Positions 1 through 6,461 of a stretch of 9,179 nt of DNA are shown piece after piece. The DNA is from Acidimicrobiales bacterium (lineage in GTDB: Bacteria > Actinomycetota > Acidimicrobiia > Acidimicrobiales > JABEUL01), in contig DAIDJA010000057.1 of assembly GCA_027451605.1 (NCBI GenBank), positions 1 through 9,179 of the forward strand, read 5' to 3'. Below the pieces are notes generated by a model. The model did no database searches and had not been told where the DNA came from. It saw only the letters and a list, made by a program, of their open reading frames with translations. How positions within the stretch are numbered: the stretch's first letter is position 1; every line of letters starts with the position of its first letter. A program made the position numbers and the translations under genes.

Positions 1-1
1 C

Positions 2-226
2 CTCGAAGGCCGCACCGGGTTCGCCTATGCCGACTTCCGCTTCACCGGCTGGGGCGGCAAGTTCGCGGCCCAATCCGACGATGCCCTGATCCAGGGATTA
101 CTCGAGCAAGGTGTCTTTGCGACAGGCGTGCACCAGCGCCATGAATTCGCCTTGGAGGGCGGCGCGATCGAAGGCGATGGCGCCGGCACGCTGCTGACGA
201 CCTGGCGCTGCCTAAGTCCTACATAG
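2..226 (+). CDS. Agmatine deiminase fragment, 5' end off window and 3' end truncated
   Basis: Frame 2 is open from the left edge to a TAG at 224-226 and encodes 74 residues. The translation contains TGWGGKF near the start and EGGAIEGDGAGTLLTTWRCL near the end. These are characteristic blocks of the agmatine deiminase / porphyromonas-type peptidylarginine deiminase family, which hydrolyses agmatine to N-carbamoylputrescine and ammonia. Family members are about 340-370 residues long. Only a central segment is present here, and the C-terminal half that carries the catalytic Cys is missing. After TTWRCL the frame reads only SPT and stops, exactly where G+C content falls from about 67% to about 40% or less. 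The piece is therefore broken, either by recombination or by an assembly join. The family call is strong; the protein as encoded here should not be active. Confidence 0.8.
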   Translation, partial: LEGRTGFAYADFRFTGWGGKFAAQSDDALIQGLLEQGVFATGVHQRHEFALEGGAIEGDGAGTLLTTWRCLSPT

Positions 227-230
227 AGAT
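205..230. other. Composition breakpoint / likely sequence junction
   Basis: The bases before about 212 are G+C-rich with strongly G/C-ending codons. The bases after it are A+T-rich and stay so to the right edge. The agmatine deiminase reading frame loses family similarity at the same place. No inverted repeat, target duplication, tRNA or transposase is visible at the join, so a mobile-element cause is not supported. A chimeric contig end is at least as likely as a real genomic junction. Confidence 0.65.
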
Positions 231-247
231 TATTCTCATATTTCAAC

Positions 248-276
248 TTGTGATAACCGGTGCGTTGCAATAAGGT
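248..276 (+). promoter_or_regulatory. Weak candidate promoter for the mutase gene
   Basis: TTGTGA (248-253) and TAAGGT (271-276) are separated by 17 bases, giving a poor -35 and a TANNNT-type -10. They lie within the 136-base A+T-rich stretch (227-362) between the truncated deiminase and the mutase. No other regulatory element is evident there. An AAAAGG sequence about 6 bases before the mutase ATG is the likely ribosome-binding site. This call rests only on motif spacing. If the left end is a chimera, the real promoter may be partly missing. Confidence 0.2.
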
Positions 277-362
277 TGTCGATGATCAAATAAAATTGAT
301 TTTAAGAAATTTGAACTCCATGAGTTCTATGCACCCAAATCTATCGTTTTAAAAGGTTTTAA

Positions 363-1949
363 ATGCAAGAAGACAAACACATATACACCGATGCAGGGAT
401 TGAAATCAGATCACTGTACACTGAATCCGATCTAAAGGATTTCGATCCGGAAGTTATATTGGGCATACCCGGAAGCTTTCCGTATACCCGAGGTGTTCAA
501 AAGGACATGTATCGAGGCAGATATTGGACCATGAGGCAGTATGCCGGATTCGGAACTGCCGAAGCCACTAACGAAAGATTTCATTTTCTTTTAAATGCCG
601 GCCAAACCGGACTGTCGTGCGCATTTGATCTTCCTACGCAGATGGGTTATGACTCCGACCATCCGAGAAGCGACGGTGAGGTCGGCAAGGTTGGAGTGGC
701 GATTGACTCGATCGAAGATATGAAGCTTTTAATGGCCGGGTTACCTCTTGATAAGGTTTCCACTTCTATGACCATAAACGCCACCGCAGCTATTTTGTTG
801 CTTTTTTATGAGTTGGTTGCCGAACAAAACGGAGTATCCGGAAATAAAATAAACGGAACTATTCAAAACGATATCCTCAAAGAATATGCCGCAAGAGGTA
901 CATATATCTATCCACCGCGTCCGTCTATGAGGTTAATTACCGACATATTCCAATACTGTAAAGCAAATATACCCAACTGGAATACCATATCGATATCCGG
1001 ATATCATATAAGAGAAGCAGGCTCGACTGCGGTTCAAGAGATTGCATTTACCATCGCCAATGGAATTAGTTACGTTGAAGCTGCCTTGAGCGCAGGTTTG
1101 GATGTGGATGATTTTGCACCGCGCCTCAGTTTTTTTTGGAATTCGCATAATAACTTGTTTGAAGAAGTTGCAAAATTTCGGGCTGCGCGTCGAATGTGGG
1201 CCAATATCATGAAGAACAGATTCCATGCCAAAGATTCCAAATCATTGAAGATGCGATTTCATACCCAAACCGGCGGATCTACACTTACAGCCCAACAGCC
1301 TGAAAACAATATAGTTAGAGTTGCCGTTCAATCCTTGGCTGCCGTTTTAGGGGGCACCCAGAGTCTTCATACGAACGGATTTGATGAGGCTTTGGGCCTT
1401 CCCACCGAAAGAGCCGCAAAAATTGCTCTTAGAACACAACAGATAATTGCATACGAATCCGGTGCAACCGATACCGTTGATCCGCTTGCCGGTTCGTACT
1501 ATGTGGAAACTTTGACGAATGAAATGGAAGCATTGGCTTACGAATATTTGAACAAGATTGATGCAATGGGAGGATCGGTCAGCGCGATAGAATCCGGTTA
1601 CATGCAAGAAGAGATTGAGAAAGCCGCATATAGCTACGCAAAGGCTATAGACAATGGAGAAAAAATTGTTGTGTCCGTAAATAAATTCACCGATACGACG
1701 ACGGAAAGTCCCGAGGTATTTCCAATCGATCCGAAGTTGCAGGAAAATCAGGTAAAAAGAACCAAAACATTAAAAGCGAATCGCGATAACGAAAAAGTAA
1801 AGGCTTTGCTTGAAGATGTTAAGTCCGCAGCTCAAGGGACTCAAAACCTTTTGGTGCCTATGAAAGAAGCCCTTAGAAATAAGGCAACACTCGGGGAAGT
1901 ATCAGATGTGTTGCGATCGGTTTTTGGCGAATTTGTCCCCGGAAATTAG
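363..1949 (+). CDS. Methylmalonyl-CoA mutase, catalytic (large) subunit without B12 domain
   Basis: This 528-residue protein matches the catalytic TIM-barrel part of B12-dependent acyl-CoA mutases along its whole length and ends where the B12-binding domain of one-chain enzymes would begin. It should interconvert (R)-methylmalonyl-CoA and succinyl-CoA together with a separate small cobalamin-binding subunit. Aligned by eye to the Propionibacterium enzyme with a constant offset of 29, it has Y60 (Y89), R178 (R207), H215 (H244), Q168 (Q197), M49 (M78) and R53 (R82). Tyr and Arg at the first two sites are the methylmalonyl-CoA specificity pair. Isobutyryl-CoA mutase has Phe/Gln there and 2-hydroxyisobutyryl-CoA mutase Ile/Gln. 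Q46 replaces Y75. The ATG at 363 follows an AAAAGG site, and the N-terminus fits the family. It converges on the amidohydrolase gene with a 16-base gap. No small subunit, epimerase or MeaB-type chaperone is in the window. Confidence 0.93.
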   Translation: MQEDKHIYTDAGIEIRSLYTESDLKDFDPEVILGIPGSFPYTRGVQKDMYRGRYWTMRQYAGFGTAEATNERFHFLLNAGQTGLSCAFDLPTQMGYDSDHPRSDGEVGKVGVAIDSIEDMKLLMAGLPLDKVSTSMTINATAAILLLFYELVAEQNGVSGNKINGTIQNDILKEYAARGTYIYPPRPSMRLITDIFQYCKANIPNWNTISISGYHIREAGSTAVQEIAFTIANGISYVEAALSAGLDVDDFAPRLSFFWNSHNNLFEEVAKFRAARRMWANIMKNRFHAKDSKSLKMRFHTQTGGSTLTAQQPENNIVRVAVQSLAAVLGGTQSLHTNGFDEALGLPTERAAKIALRTQQIIAYESGATDTVDPLAGSYYVETLTNEMEALAYEYLNKIDAMGGSVSAIESGYMQEEIEKAAYSYAKAIDNGEKIVVSVNKFTDTTTESPEVFPIDPKLQENQVKRTKTLKANRDNEKVKALLEDVKSAAQGTQNLLVPMKEALRNKATLGEVSDVLRSVFGEFVPGN

Positions 1950-1965
1950 CTCGGTACTTTTTTGA

Positions 1966-3108
1966 TTAAGTCGGCTTCGCCCCGAGCGCGATAGAAATTG
2001 CGGTTAATGCCATCGAAATCGCACCCTTTTCTATTGCCTCATTGGCACTTTGTCCCACGCAGGCTGCCGTAAACTCCTTCTGATGATTTACTGAGCCGTG
2101 GGAGTTGATTCCAATTAGAGGGTGAATTGAGGGAATCTTAAGTGAAACGTTGGCCATATCCGTTGAGGCAGATAGCCCCGTATCGTTGAAATTTTCCCGA
2201 TTTAGTTTAACGAATTCGGCGGCGGTTTTAAAGTGTGAAATTAAGTTTTCGTCAGTCTTAAATTCACTATAGGCCGGACACGTTTTGGTAATCTCAACTG
2301 CGGTTTGGGTGGCAATCGCAGCACCGGTAAAACAGTCGAATATCTTTGGTTTTAACTTTTGCAAATTTTCCAAAGTTGCAGACCTTAAATAAAAGGTTGA
2401 GCTCGTAAAGTCCGGGATAATATTTGCGGCGTCGCCTCCGTGGGTTATAATACCGTGTACCTGATCGTCGGAATTTAGTTGTTGACGCGCAAGTCCGATG
2501 GCAACCTGGGCAAGGGTCAATCCATCCAGCGCATTTTTACCCAAAAATGGGGCCGCAGATGCATGCGACGCCTTCCCTCGAAAGCTTATTTCGAACTGTT
2601 CTACGGCTCTGCATTTCATCTCCCATGAATCAATCGGTGCCGGATGGATCATCATTGCAAAATCCACTGAATCGAAAGCCCCGCGTTCGAGCATAATTAT
2701 TTTGCCGCCGCCCCCTTCTTCTGCGGGTGTCCCCAAAAATGTAACCGTTAAATCCAGATCTTCAACCAGATCCTTCAGCAACAGTGTCGCGCCTACGGCA
2801 GCTGCCGCTATTATATTATGTCCGCAAGCGTGTCCCACTTCAGGCAAGGCATCATATTCGGCGCAAATGGCTATGTTTTTACTACCTGATCCAATTTTAA
2901 GCTCAATGGCTGTGGGTAGGTCGTATGCATCACAGTCGCCGTTAAGACCATACTTTTGAAATGTCTTTAAGCAATTTCTGACCGCCTTATATTCGTTAAA
3001 GGCCAATTCGGGGCTTGCATGTATTAGGTTTGACAGTTCGATCAGATCATCTGCGATTTTGGCGTAATCGCTTTTGGCCTTTTGAAAATATTCCTCAAGG
3101 GTTTCCAT
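1966..3108 (-). CDS. M20-family metallo-amidohydrolase / dipeptidase
   Basis: The 380-residue product is a full-length M20D-like zinc/manganese hydrolase, probably cytosolic, with no signal peptide. The metal-binding signature GHACGHN (92-98, Cys95 and His97) is followed by PAEEGGGGK (128-136, Glu130/Glu131) and MMIHP (His155). A late His, either His337 or His342 in the HGSVNH stretch, should complete the site. The dimerisation (lid) domain spans roughly residues 168-280. The EYDALPEVGHACGHN and PAEEGGGG patterns most resemble the PM20D2 / aminobenzoyl-glutamate hydrolase group, which cleaves amide bonds of N-acyl amino acids or unusual dipeptides. The substrate here cannot be read from sequence. 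The ATG at 3106-3108 lies 4 bases after the carboxylase stop, so the two are almost certainly co-transcribed and may be translationally coupled. No clear terminator is seen after its stop. Confidence 0.88.
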   Translation of the reverse strand: METLEEYFQKAKSDYAKIADDLIELSNLIHASPELAFNEYKAVRNCLKTFQKYGLNGDCDAYDLPTAIELKIGSGSKNIAICAEYDALPEVGHACGHNIIAAAAVGATLLLKDLVEDLDLTVTFLGTPAEEGGGGKIIMLERGAFDSVDFAMMIHPAPIDSWEMKCRAVEQFEISFRGKASHASAAPFLGKNALDGLTLAQVAIGLARQQLNSDDQVHGIITHGGDAANIIPDFTSSTFYLRSATLENLQKLKPKIFDCFTGAAIATQTAVEITKTCPAYSEFKTDENLISHFKTAAEFVKLNRENFNDTGLSASTDMANVSLKIPSIHPLIGINSHGSVNHQKEFTAACVGQSANEAIEKGAISMALTAISIALGAKPT

Positions 3109-3112
3109 TGAT

Positions 3113-4867
3113 CTACTCGATTATGGCGACAACGTCTCCCGGAGACAGTGCATCTCCTGCTTTAACTTTGACCTCTTTTACAACTCCGTCGGTGTCTGAA
3201 GCGATGGCATTTTCCATTTTCATGGCCTCTAACGTTATGACTGTTTCTCCGGATTTAACGGTGTCTCCAACGTTGACATGAACCTTAACGACCGTTCCTT
3301 GCATCGGTACGGCAATGTGACCCGTAGCTGTTGTTTTAATGGAGGATTGCTGGGCTCGCGGTTTTGACTTAGTCTTTGACTGACCCGATCCGGAATTTAA
3401 ATTTAAGCCTTCGGGTAAAAATAGTTTTACTTCGTAACGCTTTCCGTTGACTTCACTTAAAACAGTAGTTTGGGTCGAAGATTCTTGTTCGTCGCCGACA
3501 ACGGGGACAGTTGGCTCCAAGTTTGTAAAATCTACCTTGGACTCGAGCCATCTCGTCGAATGAGTCGCCTTAATAAAATCCGGTTCGCTTAAAATTAGTT
3601 TTTGGGCATTTATAACAGTTGGAGTTCCTTCGACGACAATTTCATTTAATGCCCGAAGCATCCTTAATCTGGCCTCTTCCCTGTCACTACCCCAAGTTAT
3701 CAGTTTGGCAATTAAATTGTCGTAGAATTGAGAAACGTTGTCGTTTGACTCATAGCCGGCGTCTAACCTCACCCCATAGCCACCCGGAGGTATTAATTTG
3801 TTAATCGGTCCGGGTGCCGGCAGAAATCTTCCGGACGTGGCGTCTTCGGCATTAATTCTGCATTCAAAGGCATGCCCTTTTCTCTCTATGTCGTCTTGGC
3901 CAAATCCGAGTGGTTCTCCGTTTGCGATTCTTAGCTGTAACTTAACCAAATCCATACCGACAACAGCTTCAGTCACCGGGTGCTCGACCTGTAGCCGTGT
4001 ATTCATCTCGAGGAAATAAAAATCTCCCTCTTGATAGAGGAACTCGACTGTTCCCGCGTTTACGTATCCACAGGCTTTAGCCACTGCAACTGCGGCTTCT
4101 CCCATCTTCTTTCTAATCTCATCGGGAAAATTAGGTGCCGGGCTTTCTTCAACCAGCTTTTGATGGCGTCTCTGGACTGAACAGTCCCTTTCGCCCAGCC
4201 ATACGGTATTACCAAAGGTATCGGCGAATATCTGCATTTCGACATGTCTCGGCCAGTCTAAATACTTTTCCAAGTAAATCTCGTCTCTGCCAAAAGCCCC
4301 AAGAGCTTCCCGTTTCGCGGATTCCATTGCCTCTTTAGCTTCTTTTTTGGAGTTGACAACTTTCATACCGCGACCCCCGCCTCCGTAGGCGGCCTTTATG
4401 GCAACCGGATATCCGAACTCTTTACCGAATGCTTCAATCTCACTTGGGTCGTTAACCGGCTCGGACCTTCCGGGAACACCGGCTACACCTGCCTTTTCGG
4501 CTGCGATCCTTGAGCTTATTTTGTCTCCCATCGTTTCGATTGCCTCAGGCGGCGGACCTATGAAAACGACTCCCAAATCAGTAATAGCTCTTGCAAAGTC
4601 AGTGTTTTCGGAAAAAAAGCCGTAACCCGGATGAACCGCCTCGGCTTTAGATTTTTTAATAATATCAAGTATGGCTTCGGTATTAAGGTAGCTCTCAGCG
4701 GCAGTTTTACCTCCCAGCGCGTATGCCTCGTCCGCAAGCCTGACGTGAAGTGCATTTGAATCCAGTTCGGAGTATATCGCAACTGTTTTTATACCCATTT
4801 CTTTGCAAGAGCGAATTACCCTTACAGCTATTTCACCTCGGTTGGCGATTAGCACTTTTTTAAACAC
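3113..4867 (-). CDS. Acetyl-/propionyl-CoA carboxylase alpha subunit (biotin carboxylase + BCCP)
   Basis: This 584-residue subunit carries out ATP-dependent carboxylation of its own biotin and presents carboxybiotin to a separate carboxyltransferase. It starts MFKKVLIANRGEIAVRV, the biotin carboxylase N-domain. It then has the ATP-grasp Gly-rich loop YGGGGRG (161-167), the active-site block EMNTRLQVEHPVTE (287-300) and FECRINAED with Arg337. A linker rich in Ser, Lys, Gln and Thr (about 488-513) leads to a C-terminal biotinyl domain with EAMKMENAI, where Lys550 is the biotinylation site. Length and layout fit the actinobacterial AccA3/PccA type, shorter than the ~660-residue proteobacterial and mitochondrial PccA. 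The start is GTG at 4865-4867, preceded by AGAAAGGG. The mutase nearby favours propionyl-CoA as substrate, but no carboxyltransferase subunit is present to decide between propionyl- and acetyl-CoA. Confidence 0.93.
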   Translation of the reverse strand: MFKKVLIANRGEIAVRVIRSCKEMGIKTVAIYSELDSNALHVRLADEAYALGGKTAAESYLNTEAILDIIKKSKAEAVHPGYGFFSENTDFARAITDLGVVFIGPPPEAIETMGDKISSRIAAEKAGVAGVPGRSEPVNDPSEIEAFGKEFGYPVAIKAAYGGGGRGMKVVNSKKEAKEAMESAKREALGAFGRDEIYLEKYLDWPRHVEMQIFADTFGNTVWLGERDCSVQRRHQKLVEESPAPNFPDEIRKKMGEAAVAVAKACGYVNAGTVEFLYQEGDFYFLEMNTRLQVEHPVTEAVVGMDLVKLQLRIANGEPLGFGQDDIERKGHAFECRINAEDATSGRFLPAPGPINKLIPPGGYGVRLDAGYESNDNVSQFYDNLIAKLITWGSDREEARLRMLRALNEIVVEGTPTVINAQKLILSEPDFIKATHSTRWLESKVDFTNLEPTVPVVGDEQESSTQTTVLSEVNGKRYEVKLFLPEGLNLNSGSGQSKTKSKPRAQQSSIKTTATGHIAVPMQGTVVKVHVNVGDTVKSGETVITLEAMKMENAIASDTDGVVKEVKVKAGDALSPGDVVAIIE

Positions 4868-4876
4868 GTCTAAGGA

Positions 4877-4884
4877 CCCTTTCT
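4877..4884 (-). promoter_or_regulatory. Ribosome-binding site supporting the GTG start of the carboxylase
   Basis: On the minus strand AGAAAGGG lies 9 bases before the GTG at 4867. It is the clearest Shine-Dalgarno sequence in the window and supports GTG as the start. The protein begins directly with the conserved biotin carboxylase N-terminus there. Confidence 0.55.
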
Positions 4885-4900
4885 ATTGAGTTAAATCAAT

Positions 4901-4931
4901 GTTATAGTATGTGGTAATTGAAAAATTACAA
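4901..4931 (-). promoter_or_regulatory. Candidate promoter for carboxylase-amidohydrolase operon
   Basis: Read on the minus strand, TTGTAA (4926-4931) and TATAAC (4901-4906) form a possible -35/-10 pair with a long 19-base spacer. They would give a leader of about 30 bases before the GTG. The -10 is good and the spacing poor, so this remains tentative. Confidence 0.3.
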
Positions 4932-5152
4932 ATTAAATGTAAATTTATTAAGTGACCTAAATGCTACAATTCTATCTTATATTATCGTTGGATAGACTGA
5001 ATACTGGCATTCTGAAGGTATTTTGCAAGCACTTAAGTAATTTAGGTTAATTGGTTAAATTAGCGTCTGTAAATACAAAGTATAAAAAACGGGTCGATTA
5101 GGTCGCTAGTTGATCCAAACTATTTTTTATGAACTTTATTTCAGCCGGCAGT

Positions 5153-5194
5153 TTAACTTTCAATTTTTAACTTTCAATTTTTAACTTTCGATTT
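5153..5194 (+). repeat. Three tandem copies of a 14-base repeat
   Basis: The unit TTAACTTTCAATTT occurs head to tail at 5153-5166 and 5167-5180. A third copy at 5181-5194 differs by one base (TTAACTTTCGATTT). Sequence after it (5195-5220) is only loosely similar. The array ends 56 bases before the GTG of the biotin ligase gene, where it could bind a regulator, sit in the 5' leader, or simply be slippage-derived. Confidence 0.85.
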
Positions 5195-5250
5195 TAGAAT
5201 TTTACGATCTTAGAAATTCAGAATGTGTTCAATTAACTTAATTTAAAAGA

Positions 5251-6342
5251 GTGAAAACGTTATTTGTTCCGTCAAAAATTGATAATCCGGCATTGGCAAT
5301 TGCCTGTAAATGTTCGGAAGCTGAGTTCGGTACTATTCATGGAGGAGTTTTTAAATCGATAAAAGATGAAATAGTTAAAATATATGAGCTAAACAGCCAT
5401 AGATTTGATACTTTTGTCATTGTCAATAATATTGGTTCCACAAATGAATTCCTCAATTCCGTGGCGACTGAGCTACCGGATGGAGTTACAGTTATTGCTC
5501 GGAATCAGACTTCAGGCCGAGGTCGACGAACCAGAAGTTGGCTTTCTCAACCGGATAGTTCGCTAATCATGAGCACTCTTATTAAAGGCGTAAAATGGGA
5601 AACCTTAAGATGGATTAACTATGCCATGTCGGTGGCAATTTGCGATATCATCTATAGCGAATTTGGCGCAAATGTACGTATCAAGTGGCCCAACGATGTC
5701 GTTTATCCTGCAATTGTTGAAAACCGCCCTCGAGAGTCTTCATCCCGTGAAACGGGATCTGTTTTATATAAAAAGCTATGTGGAATATTATCCGAATCGT
5801 CATTGAATCCAAATCAAGAAATTGACTATGTAGTAGTCGGCGTGGGATTAAATATTCTTAGAATGGAATTTGACTTGCCCGAAGCTACAGGACAAATTGA
5901 TGGCGTAAAAATTGGGAATACACTTAGGGACGACGATATCGCAACTGATGCCGTAGATTATAATTTGCGATTTCTTAATCCGGTTTCCGTTGAAGAGATA
6001 CTAGACCGAGAGTTCTTACATGCCAACTCGTTACAAACTGGATTGGCATATGATAAGAACTTAGATTTCGTGGATGTCCCACTGTTTGCCCATTCGATTT
6101 TAGAGACTTTTAACTCCTATCTTAAATTGATCGACCTTGAAGGTACAAGAGGTTTCTTGGAAATATACAGTGGCATGTCGGCTACTTTAAATAGCTATGT
6201 GAATATTTATACTGACGATGGTAAAGTTGTTTCCGGAGTTGCTCAAAAAATATCGACGGCTGGGGAGCTTATAGTAAGGGCAGAATCGGGAGATATATGT
6301 ATTTCCGCAGGTGACGTTGTTCACTTGCGACAACCACGGTAG
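5251..6342 (+). CDS. birA: Biotin--[acyl-CoA carboxylase] ligase (BirA/BPL type, non-regulatory)
   Basis: The 363-residue protein should activate biotin to biotinyl-5'-AMP and transfer it to the carrier-domain lysine of biotin enzymes, most directly Lys550 of the divergent carboxylase subunit. It shows the family blocks in order: GSTN (62-65), TSGRGRRTRSW (87-97, biotinyl-AMP loop), KWPNDV (145-150), KLCGIL (175-180, with the biotin-contacting Lys) and VVGVGLN (195-201). A C-terminal SH3-like domain spans about 305-361. The first ~50 residues do not look like the winged helix of E. coli BirA, so it is probably not a repressor. Oddities are Thr where the loop usually has Gly (GRGRRG), a Ser/Arg/Glu-rich insert of about 16 residues between KWPNDV and KLCGIL, and extra sequence around 203-260. 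The start is GTG without a clear ribosome-binding site; no in-frame ATG occurs before residue 107, which is too far in. Confidence 0.88.
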   Translation: MKTLFVPSKIDNPALAIACKCSEAEFGTIHGGVFKSIKDEIVKIYELNSHRFDTFVIVNNIGSTNEFLNSVATELPDGVTVIARNQTSGRGRRTRSWLSQPDSSLIMSTLIKGVKWETLRWINYAMSVAICDIIYSEFGANVRIKWPNDVVYPAIVENRPRESSSRETGSVLYKKLCGILSESSLNPNQEIDYVVVGVGLNILRMEFDLPEATGQIDGVKIGNTLRDDDIATDAVDYNLRFLNPVSVEEILDREFLHANSLQTGLAYDKNLDFVDVPLFAHSILETFNSYLKLIDLEGTRGFLEIYSGMSATLNSYVNIYTDDGKVVSGVAQKISTAGELIVRAESGDICISAGDVVHLRQPR

Positions 6343-6360
6343 TTTAGGCTGAAACTTAAT

Positions 6361-6382
6361 TAAATAATTCGTGCATTATTTA
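6361..6382. repeat. Perfect 8-base inverted repeat, birA-rmlB gap
   Basis: TAAATAAT and ATTATTTA flank a 6-base centre (TCGTGC). The stem is all A/T, so it is a poor intrinsic terminator, and no T-run follows it directly. It could be an operator-like dyad for the downstream sugar operon or a chance A+T-rich palindrome. It starts 18 bases after the biotin ligase stop codon. Confidence 0.4.
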
Positions 6383-6427
6383 TGAGAGCCATCATTTTAC
6401 TGAGTTTTCTTGCCGATCTTGCACAAA

Positions 6428-6456
6428 TTGACCACAAAATTACACTATTATTTAAT
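6428..6456 (+). promoter_or_regulatory. Candidate promoter for the rml operon, possibly leaderless
   Basis: TTGACC (6428-6433) is followed after exactly 17 bases by TTTAAT (6451-6456), 5 bases before the ATG at 6462. Transcription from it would start at or next to the A of the ATG. No Shine-Dalgarno sequence precedes that ATG, which agrees with a leaderless message. TATTAT at 6446-6451 is an alternative -10 that would leave only a few leader bases. Confidence 0.4.
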
Positions 6457-6461
6457 ACATT

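Larger units (their letters stand above)
4868..5250. other. Divergent A+T-rich intergenic region without a gene
   Basis: These 383 bases separate the minus-strand carboxylase operon from the plus-strand biotin ligase gene. They are A+T-rich and hold the candidate carboxylase promoter, the three 14-base repeats and a 7-base inverted repeat (5038-5044 with 5056-5062). A TATAAA at 5081-5086 could serve as a -10 for the ligase, but no good -35 stands at the right distance. The only ATG frame of note (4961-5050, 29 residues) resembles nothing and is probably chance. No RNA gene or riboswitch fold was recognised. Confidence 0.6.

Noticed and set aside
25..270. Minus-strand open frame at the left edge
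   Set aside because: It crosses the composition junction and is the complement of the deiminase frame, which has clear family motifs.
1949..1987. GCTCGG ... CCGAGC inverted repeat between the convergent mutase and amidohydrolase genes
   Set aside because: The stem is only 6 bases with a loop of about 27 bases, and it partly overlaps coding sequence. Neither strand has a compact GC stem followed by a T-run, so it is not called as a terminator.
2498..2959. 153-residue plus-strand open frame
   Set aside because: It is antisense to the M20 amidohydrolase, which has full conserved metal-site motifs. The plus-strand translation is low-complexity and not recognisable.
4961..5050. 29-codon ATG frame in the divergent intergenic region
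   Set aside because: It has no ribosome-binding site and no recognisable composition or similarity; chance is sufficient in such A+T-rich DNA.
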